From: Welwitschia mirabilis
Lineage: Eukaryota > Gnetophyta > Gnetopsida > Welwitschiales
Direction of reading: 5' to 3'
NCBI GenBank assembly: GCA_051453625.1
Contig: JBOZIK010000001.1
Coordinates: 51,021,519 to 51,085,518, forward strand
DNA: 64,000 bases
Both the position numbers and the translations under genes were made by a program. Below, in pieces: positions 11,281 to 24,046 of the stretch (positions within the stretch are counted from its first letter, which is position 1; each line of letters begins with the position of its first letter). The notes under the pieces are model-generated. The model saw nothing but the letters and a program-made list of their open reading frames with translations, had not been told where the DNA came from and made no database searches.

Positions 11281-11814
11281 TCAAATGCACATTGTACAAG
11301 GGTTGCATTATAATGTATTTGACAATTAAGAATGGACTTGAAACAATATTCAACAACAAGATAGCCCAAAAAAGTAAGTACCATAAATACAATAACAATA
11401 AGTCTGAAGATGTAGCTTTAAAAAAGACTTGTTTTATTTCTTCTTGTTTTCGTTATCACAAGTGCAAAAGAATGATACAGTAATGAGGAAACTAAGAATA
11501 AATGATGTGGACAATACTAGATTCTTTACAAATGATGCTTTTGATCCTTCATGAGATTTTCCTTTCACCCATGCGATCTTTATTCTATGTTTAACCTAAT
11601 TCTTGAGTGTCAAAATTTTAAGTGCTATGTATTCATTGAAGTTCCAAAAGTTGTGATTTATTTTGTGATGTTAAGCCTTCATATAGTTGAAGAGGATCTA
11701 TTCATTTGAGTTTGAGTGATAGCCATTTAAATTTGGAATGATTATGTAATGGATAGGAAATTTCTAAGCATTAGTCATGTATCTTTGGTTTTTATTTACA
11801 TGAATTTTAATCCA

Positions 11815-12590
11815 AAATGTCTTCGCATTTGTAGATATCCACTAACAATCAAACATCTTTACCTTGTAGATGTCTTTAATGAACTTGCCTAGATTTTGAT
11901 GAAAGTTTCTCTTTAGTATCTTTGAACCTCTATGATTAAGAATCCATGATGTACAAGTTGATAGTTCACCTAAAACATAAGACATTAGTCAAAAATAAAA
12001 TTAACTTTGTTACCTATTTCAGTTAGTATAAACATCTTCAAACATGTAGACATCTTCATCTATGTTAGGTTCAACATTTAGTAAAGTCATATTTGATGAG
12101 ATAGTTATTTTTAATGTGTGAGATGAATTCTGATACATCTGAGATGTCTTTAATTTTTTAGACATCTTTACCTGAGACATATTTAATTTTTTAAATTTCT
12201 TTAAACAACTAATTTTGCTTTTTAATAGATACTTTTTATGAGATATTAAATTTGAAGATCCATCATCATCTAGTGCTTATCAAGGTTTGATGTTCTCTTT
12301 GCAACGAGCTATCTACACAAAGACAAAAAATATCTAATATGTAAAATCATCAAAACTAGATTTACTAATAGACATTTTCAACTATGTAGATGTCTTCCAA
12401 TAATCAAAGCAACAAATGTTTTAAATATGATAAAGTTCTTTCATCTATCTTAGGCCATTGCTTATAGATATATTTGTCATTATAGACATATTTTTCTATT
12501 AGAAAATTAGGTTTAAAATAGATGTCTTTAATGTACTAGACATCTTTCTCATAGACATAATTAAATTTGTGAACATCTTTCAAAAGTCGT
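11815..12590. repeat. Dispersed GACATCTTT / AGATGTCT motif cluster
   Basis: About ten copies of a short motif in both orientations, for example TAGATGTCTTTAAT (11867), GTAGACATCTTC (12040), GAGATGTCTTTAATTTTTTA followed by GACATCTTT (12149), GTAGATGTCTTCC (12378) and TAGATGTCTTTAATGTACTA followed by GACATC (12519). Adjacent opposite copies can pair as stems. This is the style of short repeats seen in LTR/UTR regions elsewhere in the window. Confidence 0.6.
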
Positions 12591-12975
12591 GATTTGGCAA
12601 TTATGAAATTTGAATTGAACCTTTTATCTATTATGAACTTTGAGTTTTAACTTGAATTAATGTTTTTTATGATTTGATGTTCTTCAGTTTAACCTACCTA
12701 TGTAATAGGCATACTGGATTTTTACTATATCCTCCTTTTTTATGATGTCCAAAACTTAGCAAATTTCATTAGTATAATCATATTTTATCAACTAAATTGA
12801 ATATGATGTAATTCAAAAGAGAATATAATGTATGATATGAGACATAACATAAATTTTAACACTTTTGAAAATATTGATTAACCATATACAAAACATGTAG
12901 AGTAGTAAATAAGAAAAGCACATAAGCATTAAGTAATTACATTTAAGAAAAATAACAATAGTTTGCATTCCAATT

Positions 12976-13010
12976 TCATATTTCATATTGCATATTGCAT
13001 ATTGCATATT
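12976..13010. repeat. Heptanucleotide microsatellite (CATATTK)5
   Basis: Five perfect-length 7-bp units: TCATATT twice, then GCATATT three times. Confidence 0.9.
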
Positions 13011-13092
13011 CTACTTGGTAGTTCTTATAATTTATGTTGGTTAAGAACTAGTTGAATGCTTTTCTTAATTGATATAAGTTATAGATAAAAGA

Positions 13093-13148
13093 GTCTTTAT
13101 GACAAAAAGACTAGAAGCTAGTCCTTATGACAGAAGGATTAGAAACCA
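13093..13148. repeat. 28-bp direct tandem repeat, two copies
   Basis: Copy one 13093-13120 begins GTCTTTATGACAAAAAGACT. Copy two 13121-13148 begins GTCCTTATGACAGAAGGATT. The copies abut and differ at several positions. Confidence 0.75.
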
Positions 13149-13899
13149 AGAGAATCCATTTCATTTCCACTTCCATTCACTTGCATTTCATCTCTATTCA
13201 CTGGCATTACATTTACTTGTTTACTTAATTTCAGTTAGTAAAAGATAAATACTAGAAATACTTTTGAAAATCAATTCTCTAACTCTAAGCCTAGTGCCTT
13301 CGTTGGGATTATGATATTCGGGTGAACTCCTGTCTATACTAGTGTGTATTTTTCTACAAGTTATTTATTTTACAAGTTTATCTAAAGAAGCATCATAATT
13401 GCATAAATTCACACTGCAACAGTTGTCGTAAGTGAATATACTTCAATTTTATTAATAAAATATTGATTAAATTAAACCTCTTTTCAAATGATTTACTAGT
13501 ATTCCTTATAGATTATCTTAATTAAAATTTAAGTGACATCAATTTGTAATTAAAATAGATTATAAGGGCTAATTTAGTAATAGTAGATTAGAAGTTTAAC
13601 TAATTCATTGCATTAGAATTACATTCATTACATTGAATTTTATTTCATTCCATTGTATTACATTCCATATTTATCTTTTTCTTGTTTAATTTTATTTCCT
13701 ATGAAACAAATATATTATTCTTCTCTTTCTAAATCAATGTTCCAAATTCTCTTTTAGAAGTCTTCTCTGAGTGTACAATAATTTGTTTAATCCCACTATA
13801 CAAATGTGTATTGTATGTAATTAGATTATTAGCTTTTTAAATGTTACAAGTTAAATACCATCTTTAAAATATTGGAATTAGAAACACAAATATGCATTG

Positions 13900-15420
13900 C
13901 AACAATGGTGAATCAACCTCATTTAAAACTACTATTGAACAAGATCATTGGATAAAAGTCATGCAAGAAGAATATGACAGGATTTTTCTATCTCCCATTA
14001 GGATGCATAATATTACCTAAAAAATGGGTTTTTTTAAAAAGAAATATAATGTAAATAATATCTTTAAGTGATATAAATCTTGGATTCTTGCTATAGGATT
14101 ATGATAAAATAAAGGACTTAAACATAATCAAATATTTACTCTAATAGCAAAATGGACTACCACTAGAATAGTGATTGTCTTAGTAGCACAAAAAGAATGG
14201 AAGCTTTACTAATTGAACATAAGAACTATATTTCTCCATGGAGATTTAAAAAAAGAAATCTACATGATGCAATAAAAAGGTTTTTAAGAAAAAGATAAAG
14301 AACACAAGATGTGTAGATTGATCAAGTCTTTATATGGGCTAAAATAAGTACCAAAATCTTAGTACCCTAATCTTGAAAATTATTTAAGTTTCACTAGATT
14401 CATATTATATGATTATCAAGATGTGAATGCCAACTATTCATAAAATCTAATGGATAAAGATCTACATACATATTGATATATGTAGACAATATGCTCATAA
14501 CCAAAAGTAATGAAGAAGATGTGGAAAAAATAAAGATTGCATTAACTAAGGCATTTAAGATTTTTGGTATCAGATTGGATAGATTCTACTTAGATGTAGA
14601 ACATTTTTAGCAAAAGGATGAAATGTTCTTAATGCAAAAGAAGTAGATAAGAGATCTGATTTAGAAGTTTGAAAGATGTAAAAGAAGCTATAACGCCTTT
14701 AGAGAAAAATGCAAAGATATCTACTAATGTAGGCTCAAAACCTATGAATAAAATAGAATATAGAACTATAGTAAGAAGTTTGATTTATGTTCCCAATACT
14801 AAACCAAACATATTATATGTTATTGGTGTATTATTAAGATATCTTCATATGCTTAAGGTTACTCATCTGAATGCTACAAAGAGAGCACTAAGATACCTAA
14901 AGAAGATAAAAGAGTTAGGTCTTACCTATAAAAGAAACTCTTAATTTATCTTCAAGGCATACTCTAACTTATATTTCACTAGATAAATTGGTACCTTATT
15001 GTTAACATCAGGGTATATCATGTTCTTAGAAACATCAGCTCTATATTTGTGGTCAAAGCATTAGAAAATGATGACATGATCTTCCACCAAAGCTAAATAT
15101 ATAGCTATTTCTGAATCATGTAAAGAAATTGAATAATTGAAAAAATTATTAAAAGTGGTAAATCTAGAATAAACTAAAGTAATAGAATGCTTCATCAAGA
15201 ATTATTTAGTAATTTATATTAAAAAAGATTCAGTGCCCATGAAAAGATAAAACACTTTTGTTTTAGGGCCCATAAAAGTAGGAAACTCATAGAAAATGAC
15301 ATTATTATACTAGTATATTATTCGATCATAGAAAAAACTATTGATATTTTTACTAAATCACTTGTTTGAGAGAAGTTCTAGTATTTCTATTCCAAATTGG
15401 ATTGATGAGGAGTTTATTTA
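13900..15420 (+). pseudogene. Ty1/copia RT and RNase H remnant
   Basis: Begins in RT with SFKTTIEQDHWIKVMQEEYD, then TIFLHGDLKKEIYM and RLIKSLYGLK, which are copia landmarks. The open part 14669-14944 reads MNKIEYRTIVRSLIYVPNTK and THLNATKRALRYLKKIKELG. Worn RNase H follows: SSTKAKYIAISESCKEIE, matching the family's ALSTAEAEYIAASEA. Stops and frameshifts are frequent. The end near 15400 (PNWIDEEFI) corresponds to the usual C-terminus before the polypurine tract. Integrase, protease and gag are not seen upstream. The lineage was not resolved. Confidence 0.85.
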
Positions 15421-15735
15421 AACTCATTCTTTCTTGTACATTATGGATTTCATTTGACTTGTAAGTCTCTAATTAAATTCATACCTAGTTCTAGTACTTT
15501 GAGAAGTATAGTATAATTATGGCCTAGTACTANNNNNNNNNNCTATGGGATGTTTAGTATATGTTTTGACCTAGTATTATGTGATGTGTAATGCACATAA
15601 TAAGCCTATCTTCTACAAGATGTATAGTGGTAAATTGACTACTTCTTTAACAAAACTAGTTCTCTCACATGGTAACTCCTTTCCAAAGGTTTTATTATAG
15701 GCCACATTTCCAAGGTTTTCCCCTGGGTATTTTGG
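15421..15735. other. Short non-coding interval with 10-N gap
   Basis: No gene. A worn direct repeat of GGCCTAGTACTA / TGACCTAGTATTA wording flanks the tiny gap 15533-15542. The minus-strand open stretch running from 15639 into the next region lacks any motif. Confidence 0.5.
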
Positions 15736-15980
15736 TTTTCCCACTTTGAGGGGGAATTATTAAGGTTTATGCACACCATGGTCTCAGGCCGAAGGATACG
15801 TGAAAACCCTAATGGTTTACTTTCTTTTATAAATAAGCTCTTCAATAAAATAACTAGCAAGAAGAAATAAAATTTTGGTTTTGAGAAATCTTGTGCTCTT
15901 GTTTTTAGGCTTTTTATTTCTTAGCATATAATTTCTTAATAGTTATTAAAGTAATAATGTTAATCTCATCTTGAATAAAA
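15736..15980 (+). promoter_or_regulatory. Polypurine tract and start of a copia-like LTR
   Basis: TTTGAGGGGGAATTATTAAG at about 15745 resembles the plant copia polypurine tract followed by an LTR start (TGTTAAG worn to TATTAAG). TATAAATA follows at about 15828 and A/T-rich polyadenylation-like sequence after it. If real, this is the 3' LTR of the plus-strand copia fragment, or of another element. No second LTR copy was found. Confidence 0.45.
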
Positions 15981-16239
15981 TGTATTAAATGAATTATCTC
16001 TTTAGTTATTTCTTCTATGCCAATTTCAACATGCCTTTCTTGCATCATAATTATGTGAAACTCCTATGTGTACTTGCTTATATGCTTTTGTTCTTACTAA
16101 CGTACCTACATCTTTCATATTATCTTTATATCATGTAAAAGAAGCATAAAATTATTTTGAAAATTTTATTTCATATAGCTATAAAAGGTTAAAAGAACTT
16201 GATCTTTATGATCCTTCTAATAATAATCTCACTAACTTA

Positions 16240-17319
16240 CTACAACTTCATATAGGTAAGTTAAAGTAATATTCACCTCCTTTTATTTAATAAGGTCATT
16301 CATCTTAAAGTATTTCTCCATGACTTGGATCCACCTCTAAAGCTTTCTTGCCTTTAAGCTTTCTTTAAGCAACATTAAAATTACTAGGGCCTCCTATCTT
16401 TTCTTCATCAATGCTTTTAAATAGATACTCTTATCATCCTATACACTTAGGTCTTCATGTATAAAATTTATCTTTTGTGGACCTTTTGCCTTAGGTTTTT
16501 ATTCTTTGTACCTCTTATTATTTTTTGAAACTAACTTNNNNNNNNNNNNNNNNNNNNNNNNNNNNNNNNNNNNNNNNNNNNNNNNNNNNNNNNNNNNNNN
16601 NNNNNNNNNNNNNNNNNNNNNNNNNNNNNNNNNNNNNNNNNNNNNNNNNNNNNNNNNNNNNNNNNNNNNNNNNNNNNNNNNNNNNNNNNNNNNNNNNNNN
16701 NNNNNNNNNNNNNNNNNNNNNNNNNNNNNNNNNNNNNNNNNNNNNNNNNNNNNNNNNNNNNNNNNNNNNNNNNNNNNNNNNNNNNNNNNNNNNNNNNNNN
16801 NNNNNNNNNNNNNNNNNNNNNNNNNNNNNNNNNNNNNNNNNNNNNNNNNNNNNNNNNNNNNNNNNNNNNNNNNNNNNNNNNNNNNNNNNNNNNNNNNNNN
16901 NNNNNNNNNNNNNNNNNNNNNNNNNNNNNNNNNNNNNNNNNNNNNNNNNNNNNNNNNNNNNNNNNNNNNNNNNNNNNNNNNNNNNNNNNNNNNNNNNNNN
17001 NNNNNNNNNNNNNNNNNNNNNNNNNNNNNNNNNNNNNNNNNNNNNNNNNNNNNNNNNNNNNNNNNNNNNNNNNNNNNNNNNNNNNNNNNNNNNNNNNNNN
17101 NNNNNNNNNNNNNNNNNNNNNNNNNNNNNNNNNNNNNNNNNNNNNNNNNNNNACTTCATATGTGTAGATGTATATTTGATACTTAAGTTCATCACCAATT
17201 CCTCCATCATCCTTTGGATATATTCTATCACTAATTATTACCTCAGAAGGTACTTCCATAAGTGGGTAACTAGTAGCTTCTTTGGATGCATCCTATTTAT
17301 AACTAAAACTAATAGCCAT
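16240..17319 (-). pseudogene. Possible Ty3/gypsy gag fragment
   Basis: On the minus strand near 16260-16360 the frame reads RWIQVMEKYFKMNDLIK, a stop, then KEVNITLTY. This resembles the retrotransposon gag core (WI..ME.YF......VN.TLTYM). Across the gap 16538-17152 an ATG at 17319 starts MAISFSYK, then SYPLMEVPSEVIISDRIYPK and DDGGIGDELKYQIYIY, a plausible N-terminus of the same protein. Linking the two halves is inference, because 615 Ns separate them. No protease or RT follows. Confidence 0.4.
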
Positions 17320-20300
17320 CTTTACACAAATTAAAAACATAATTCTAATACTAGATGATAAAGGGATAATGTAATAAAAAATCTAATATTTTTTTATTTG
17401 AAATTATGTAACAATGAGGACTAGAAGATAAAGAATATATGCATGAACAAAAAGTATTATAAGAAATAAAATCATCAATTTACATTAATGCAATTGTACA
17501 GTTTGAAATCACATTCAATAAAGGTTCCATTAGCTTTATTCAATAATGGCCTTCAAATCCTCACTTCCACATCTATCGCTTATATTAATATGATGACTAT
17601 TTCCTTTCAAGTGAAAATATAAGAAAGCTAATATCTTACGTAAGGAAACTTCTACCAATACCTTATACAAGGAACCTTATGTTCAACTTTCTAACAAAGG
17701 GACCCTCTTAAGATTTTAACTTCAAGATATTTCAATTCTCCATTCTTAACTCCATCTCTAAAAGCATATTCTTTATCTTATCAAATACTCTTATTTATGC
17801 TTATTTGTTAGCCCTATAAACGTTTTCTCTTATGATTTTACTAGCATATATATTACACTATAACTTCATTATAACACCCTTATAAATAAAGTATATTACA
17901 TTTCCTTCCTAAATATGTTGTTATTTTTTTCACATAAAGCATACTATAACTCTCTTATAAGTACATTAAAACTTCCTTATAAATAAATAATATCGTAACT
18001 TATTTTTAATATGTGAATTACATGATAATTTTTATTTTTCAATAATGTTCCTAACTAATACAAGATCATTTTAAATTTTATTTTCCAAGGATGCTTCTTA
18101 TATCTTCTTATTGCTTCAATAATTTATTATAATTATTGAGAATTAGCATTGTTTCATGAATGTTAATGAGTTTTTTATGAAATAAGGAAGAATAAAAAAG
18201 CTAGGTTTGATTCATGTATATTTCATGTTGCATATCATACGCAAACATAGATTTACTCTTATTTAATATTCTAGGATAAGTCTAAGAACTTAAAATCATA
18301 AAAACTTTGAGTTTATAATGGATCTCAAAACTCTTTAATAAACAAAGATTAAGAATTAGATTTTTCTTAAGAAAGGTAAGAAATGAAGATTAAATCCTAT
18401 TTTATAACTATTTTAACAAATTTTTAAGGTTTTAATTATAAAGGTATATTTTTAGACTAAAGGTTTCCATTATTAAAAAGTGTTTTTCATGCTAGAAATA
18501 CCTTATTCTTTAGAACTTATAGTGTATATACTGATAACAATTTTTAGGCATCTACTATTATTTACAAATCACATCATAAATGTGTATAAATCATTTTAGA
18601 CATGTACTATCACATCTCATTTCTTAGAATAGGTATCTATTACATAAAAATGTCTCTTATTTGTCTTTTTCTCTTAGTTTTGATGTCTATAGATGTTGTA
18701 TATGCTTGATAATTATAAAATGTTATTAACAAAGTCTAAATTTTTCATAAAATAGGTATTAATAACATAATTTTACATTACATTTTGAACTATAATATTA
18801 CATTTAGAGGTATTTTTATAATTTCTAGATCATACAAATTTGATACATTCAATGAAATTAAAATAATTCATTATGATCTAGTTTGAAACTAGATATGAGA
18901 ATTTCAATTAGAGAATTGAGATCAAAGGTAAAAATGTAGAACACAGATGACTACTTTAACCTCATAGCTCTATATATGATTCATAGTCCGTTTTCAATCA
19001 TCATATCTCTTTCACTTACTTACTTTCATGAGTAAAACTATGTTGCAGCATCATTACATGGTTTTCACTATTGTCACATGTTACAGATGTGGAAATGTGA
19101 TGATTTTGGTAGCTCTTGATCTGAAACCAATCTAAGTGAACGTACAAAGACCTCCCCTAAATTTCCAACATCATGTCATAATTTTACTATATCAAATTTA
19201 TGCCATTTTGATGCTCATAAGTTGAATTAAGTTCATTCTCAAGCATTAGAAGGATATTTTATAATTCATTTCTCTTACATACATTTACCTACAAGTTGAT
19301 CTTCTCTCTATATCAGCACTTAAAGCCTTCTATATTCTTCATTATCATTGTTCTTTGACATATGAATCCATTTTTAACACCTTATATCCTCTTGCATTCC
19401 ATTTTCCATCACCTTTTCTGCATTTTCATCCATCTAGAGGGCATTATAGTTGTGGTGAAGTGCATGTGAATAGGTGGTTTAGGAGAAGAAGAAGATATAA
19501 AAACTTATAATTATTTAGATTGAATAAAGTGTTGTGGTTTCATCTAAAATAAATAAGTATTCTTTTATATTATCTTTTTATGCTTTTATTTACTTAATTT
19601 ATGAATTTTCATCATGCTTTACTTTTAATATGATTAGATGTTTTATAGCATATTAAATAGTTAGGGCTAGCTGGATTGTTATGCATTTAGTACCAGTCAT
19701 AGCATACTATAATTTTAAATGGTGTATCACTCTATGTCAAAGAAATCATGGGTTTTATTACTATTTTGTCTTCTTTTCTTCATTCTTATAATTTATTCTA
19801 GTACATTTTATCATGATTCCTCCTTTTATGCTAAGTAAATAATGATAAATTTTTATTTTTACTTTTCTAATAATAGTAGTTTGATTTGTTAGTATGTTAT
19901 TTACTATAAAAGTATGTTCTATCCATCATTGTTCATCCTTTAGTTTCATTTATTTAGCCCTTTATAAACCACCTTATCATTTCATTTATCACTGTCTATC
20001 TCCATCTATATTTTTATTCCTACACATCATTACACACCTATCCCATAATTTTCTGTTATTACAATCATTGTATCCATACCTTTTCTTTATGTTGCTTACC
20101 CCAATTTTACCATAATTCCTTTTATGCATTTAATATCCTCATTTATTTTTACTTCCTAATGTAATATTCTTGTCATGAATTTAACCCATTACTTGTGCAT
20201 ACCCCACTATGAATACATGTTTTTCACTTTCATATGTTCAACTATATTCCACACATGACCTTCTTATTTTCATATTTGTCAAGACCATTGCCTTTGCCTC

Positions 20301-20395
20301 TTACATCCTTTACATTACGTAATACATCCCCATTAATCTATTCTTATATTTACATGTCTACATCCTTTTCTCTTATTGTTATTAAGAGATGCTAA
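17320..20395. other. Long AT-rich interval, no genes seen
   Basis: About 3 kb without a supportable feature. The sequence is pyrimidine-rich on the plus strand at 19.2-20.3 kb, which creates the spurious open stretch 19894-20115. GATATAAAAACTT near 19492 is TATA-like but has no context. Confidence 0.6.
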
Positions 20396-21620
20396 TCTAT
20401 TATCATTGGTTCTTTCCAACCAACAACTTGACCACCACTCAGGTAAATATGTGGAGTGATTAAGGAAATCACACAAAGTCTAAACCATGGAGTAGACCTA
20501 CGACCTAGATACCACTTTTAGATAATTAGGTAATGATGCTTTGAGTAGGAGGGTATTATTGATGGATCTCTAAGATCCTCTCATGTATCCCTTTGCATCA
20601 CCTAAAGAAGGTATAGAATTAGCTACTGGGATTTCTTCTACTCATAGAGTTTGGTGCTAATAAACATAAGTAAGTACATCATCAAATTTATTAGTCCTCT
20701 AGATCATGCAACATATGGATGAGCACTTAATAAAGAAGTATATGATGTTGTTGCTACTCTACCATGGAAAGGCCTAGGTATAGGTTTAGCCTTAAGGATA
20801 TGCATGTGTGGTAAGGTGGAGTAATTTAAAAGTTGATCTAGATTTAAAATGATAACATTATACTAAAGTAAGGATATTCTAAGGTATCAGAATAATCTTA
20901 TGATCAATCAATCCATCATATCTAAGTGTTTTGTTTTCATACTAAATGATATGCACTAATAAATTGAAACTTATCATTGATGCACCTATCTTTTGCTAAG
21001 TGAAAAACCAGTGAAGGAATCTTAGTTAGTATAATATTGAATCATTTTTCTGACCGCTGAGAGGTAAGAGAGTGTGTAAAAAAATGAGGTGTAGAACATC
21101 ATATAATATTGTTAAGGATTTATCTCTTAGGGCTATGAATACCTCCTAGCCAAACGTTTCTCCACATAAGTCTAAAGTATCCTAGAAACTCTTTGGATAG
21201 TTAACACCTATAAAGGGTAGGTTGTGAAACTACCTTTAGAAATATCTAAAACTTAAGCAATGATATCAAGAGTGACATACAAGTCTATCCTTGAAATCAT
21301 GATTCTAATAAGTAAATCTCAAATAGATACAATCTCTATATTATCATAGAATAAGCCAACTAACTCTGTTATTATAGCTACACAAGGTATAAGTAATAAT
21401 TTCCATTCCTAATATTGAAACATTTACTCCACTAGTAACCATAGAGATTTGAAGGTTTCTACAGTAGTATTTTAGTTCTAAAATCATTTTTGAATTTCAT
21501 TTAATTTAGTTTGTCTATCTTGTTAAATAATTTACCTTGATAAGAAGAGGATCCCTTAACTCCTTTTTTCTTGATTGCATAAGACAATCTAGGTGTCATC
21601 TTACACTCAAAGAACACTAT
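20396..21620 (-). pseudogene. Retroelement-associated plant mobile-element ORF (copy 2)
   Basis: Minus-strand frame that starts near 21600 with MTPRLSYAIKKKGVKGSSSY, in the place of an N-terminus. A second frame then reads LVGLFYDNIEIVSI, stop, DLLIRIMISRIDLYVTLDII and VLDISKGSFTTYPL. The pattern FY.N, a short strand pair, I-x-L, then vLdIpk.G is the signature also seen at 5.5-6.7 kb and 46.5-47.1 kb. The rest, to about 20400, is patchy (PPYHTCIS, VANSIPSLGDAKGYMRGS). Stops fit C-to-T decay. No pol genes adjoin it on this strand. Function unknown. Confidence 0.5.
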
Positions 21621-22639
21621 TACAATCATTAATAAAAAATAATAGTATATAAGCATTATATGAAACATGTAGAAAAGGAAATTTACACAAGATGTTAAAT
21701 ATAAAGTATTAGAAAAATTCTAGATGGTAAAACTTTAATAGAATTAAGATTCTCAAGATATAAAAGTCATAAAACCTTCTATTTTAAATAAAATAATAGT
21801 TAAGAATAATAAATTAAGCATTTAATAATTTTTAAGATAACTAAAGAATCATATTTAATAATTTAAATCAATTAAAAATTTTAAATTATGTTTTGAATGC
21901 ATAAATTTGTGTAAAAATGACATAAAAATAGCTTAATTAAAGTAATCAATGCTCGAAAGCATAATCTCTATGCAAAAATAGTAAGAGAACTATGAAACGA
22001 AAGAATTTTGGATTAAGATAATAAAATATTAAAAAATTCAAGATAAAGCTAAATAATATAAGGCGAAGGTAATGAAAGATGCAAACAAAATGAGCAAAAT
22101 CTTTGAAAATGCCTTTAAAACATTAAAAAAAGGATTAAACCTACATCTAGGAATGAAAACGAGTAAAATAGTGCACTAGAACTTGAGATAAGACAAAATG
22201 AAAATGAGTGCCTATGCTAAGAATTTATAGATTTGCATGAGTAACATAGAGAATAGTCAATTGCTATGATTAGGAATCAATCACCTTAAAGAAAAACAAA
22301 GTTAATTTATTAAGGATGGCCATACCTTTAAGAAAACGTTGTCAACCATTGACACTTAGCAATTTATTACTTGATAAGTCTAGTCCATCATTCAAGGATA
22401 AAAATAATTTATTAAAACTAAGATCATAGTGTTTGACCTAAAGAGAAGGGTAGATCATGCACCAAATATTGATTAAATGTAATGAGAGTTTAAACTCCTA
22501 AGAGAAGAATTCATGAATTAAACAAACTAAAAAATTTTGAATTGCAAAGATATGATGAAATAAATTTAGAGAGTTGAGATTTGTGAATAATGAATTAAAA
22601 AGGAAAGGAAGGAATATAAAGAGATATTTAAGAATAATG
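21621..22639. other. AT-rich interval without genes
   Basis: A-rich on the plus strand throughout. No motif or repeat was noticed. Confidence 0.55.
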
Positions 22640-23290
22640 ATTGAGATTTAAAAATTTTCAAAGAGAGGTAAGACAATTTTAAGAAGGAGGTTTAGTGAGA
22701 ATGTCAATAAGTTGACAATCAATGAGCGCATATTCAAGTCTAATATCCTTAATTTTAACATGATATCTAATAAAATATGTTATATGTTAATATGATTAAT
22801 TCTAGAGTAAAGAGACATTTATTAGAGATGTTTATAACACTTGAATTATCATAAAAAATAGTGGCATTATTTTTGTAAAAATTAAGATCTTTTAGAACAT
22901 GATGGATCCACAAGACTTGAGCTACACAATTATCAGTGGCTATATATTCTACTTCATTGGTGGATGAGACTATAGATGTTTGTTCCTTAGAAGTCACAAT
23001 AACTAAATAAGAACTTAAAAAACAATAATGGCAACTAGTACTTTCCCTATCCAACCAACTGAAGTAGAATTGTAAAAATTAAATAGATCTAATAGAGTAT
23101 CTCTTGAAAAATAAATTTCATAGCTTAGAGCATTTTTTATGTACTTACAAGTTTGATTAACACTTCTAAGATGGTATACTTTAGGTTTAGATTAGTACTT
23201 GACACAAAGTCCCATCATAAATGTAATATATGGATGATTAGCTATTAAGTAGATGATAGTTTTCATTGATTTAATCCAAACTTCTTTATA
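22640..23290 (-). pseudogene. Ty1/copia RT C-terminus and RNase H fragment
   Basis: Minus-strand reading order: KTIIYLIANHPYITFMMGLC and HLRSVNQTCKYIKNAL (end of RT), then STSVGWIGKVLVAI and SSTNEVEYIATDNCVAQVLW, then NNATIFYDNSSVINISNK (RNase H). The tail is RLEYALIDCQLIDILTKPPS, matching the family's D.QLADIFTKPL. The open part is 22767-23054, but its ATG is internal. The fragment is truncated upstream near 23290, and the next copia begins beyond a ~750-bp spacer. It is a separate copy, because RNase H occurs again at 24.0-24.5 kb. Confidence 0.85.
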
Positions 23291-24046
23291 ATTTTACTTG
23301 TAAATTTTTATTGTAATAAAAACACACTGTGGTTTCTTTACTTGATGTAAAGACCAAGAAATATTTGTAACTCACTAAGATATCTCATTTCAAAATGGTT
23401 TGTTATGAAAAATCATATTTATAAGAAGCAACATTTTGATCATCCAATATTTAACATTTTGTTCATTTACCATTAAAAGTGCACTTACAAATATATAATA
23501 TAAATAACATTTAAAACCAAAATGTTTAATATATCAAAAATTCAAGTTCAAATGGAAATTATATTTGCACCAAAAATTTGAAATACAAATTTAAGAACAT
23601 AAAAACAAGTGCATTGGTATTTTATTAAAATAGACAGTACAAAGTGAAAGTACTCATCAAGAGCAAACCACATCTACAAGCATATTAACAATACAACTAA
23701 TTCTTTCCCTTTTGACATCAATGATAAAGGAGGAAAAAAATAAACACATAAGCAAATCAAATAATGAACATAAGGAAATAGTAAAGATTAAAACAAATTT
23801 CACATTTTCCTCTTCATCAATTGCTTTCTGCTTTCAGCTTCCAGCTTTCTCTGAAGAGGCCTGTAAAACTGATAGAGTCCAAGAAATCGAGCTTTTAGAT
23901 TGGTTGATTAATAACATCCTGTTAACTAAATCATGGATCTGGCTGACCGACCTGCAATTAGTTAGAGGACGATGAGATAACCCTCAATTTGTTTTTGAGA
24001 GAAAGAAAAGTATCAAAATTAGGAATTTGGTAAAAATATTTGCCAG
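23291..24046 (-). other. Region downstream of copia RNase H
   Basis: No clear gene. On the minus strand it carries CATTGATGTCAAAAGGGAAA near 23710-23725, like the purine-rich stretch after pol in SIRE-type copia. Next to it is a GC-richer piece with the micro-repeat TGCTTTC/AGCTTCC/AGCTTT (23823-23850). The plus-strand open stretch 23712-23975 shows no family. No copy of the element's LTR was recognised here. Confidence 0.45.

Larger units (their letters stand above)
10556..12050. repeat. ~1.5 kb duplication, unit B (expanded)
   Basis: Second unit of the tandem duplication. It has the same landmarks as unit A: GGGTTAAATGAG (10568), CCTTACTAAGATAACGCAAT with CCCCAACCTAGGTA (10640), AATATTCTTAACTTGTAAG (10852), GATAGCCC (11360), GTAGCTTTAAAAAAGACTTG (11412), TAATGGATAGGAAAT (11747) and CCTAGATTTTGAT (11888). 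It is about 450 bp longer than unit A, mainly because an ~82-bp array lies inside it. Confidence 0.6.
12591..13895. other. AT-rich, low-complexity interval
   Basis: No gene seen. It contains a perfect 7-bp microsatellite, a 28-bp direct repeat, and two stretches built from CATTTC/CATTAC words (13150-13215 and 13610-13675). The minus-strand open stretch 12813-13007 reads through the microsatellite and is not supported. Confidence 0.6.

Noticed and set aside
12813-13007. Minus-strand frame MQYAICNMKYEIG
   Set aside because: Created by the heptanucleotide repeat and AT-rich DNA.
16180-16260. Possible hAT-like or other DNA-transposon coding on the plus strand
   Set aside because: A short frame without any catalytic motif. 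The minus-strand gag reading is better supported.
19894-20115. Plus-strand 73-codon hydrophobic frame
   Set aside because: Pyrimidine-rich low-complexity DNA gives Leu/Phe/Ser/His runs. No homology or gene context.
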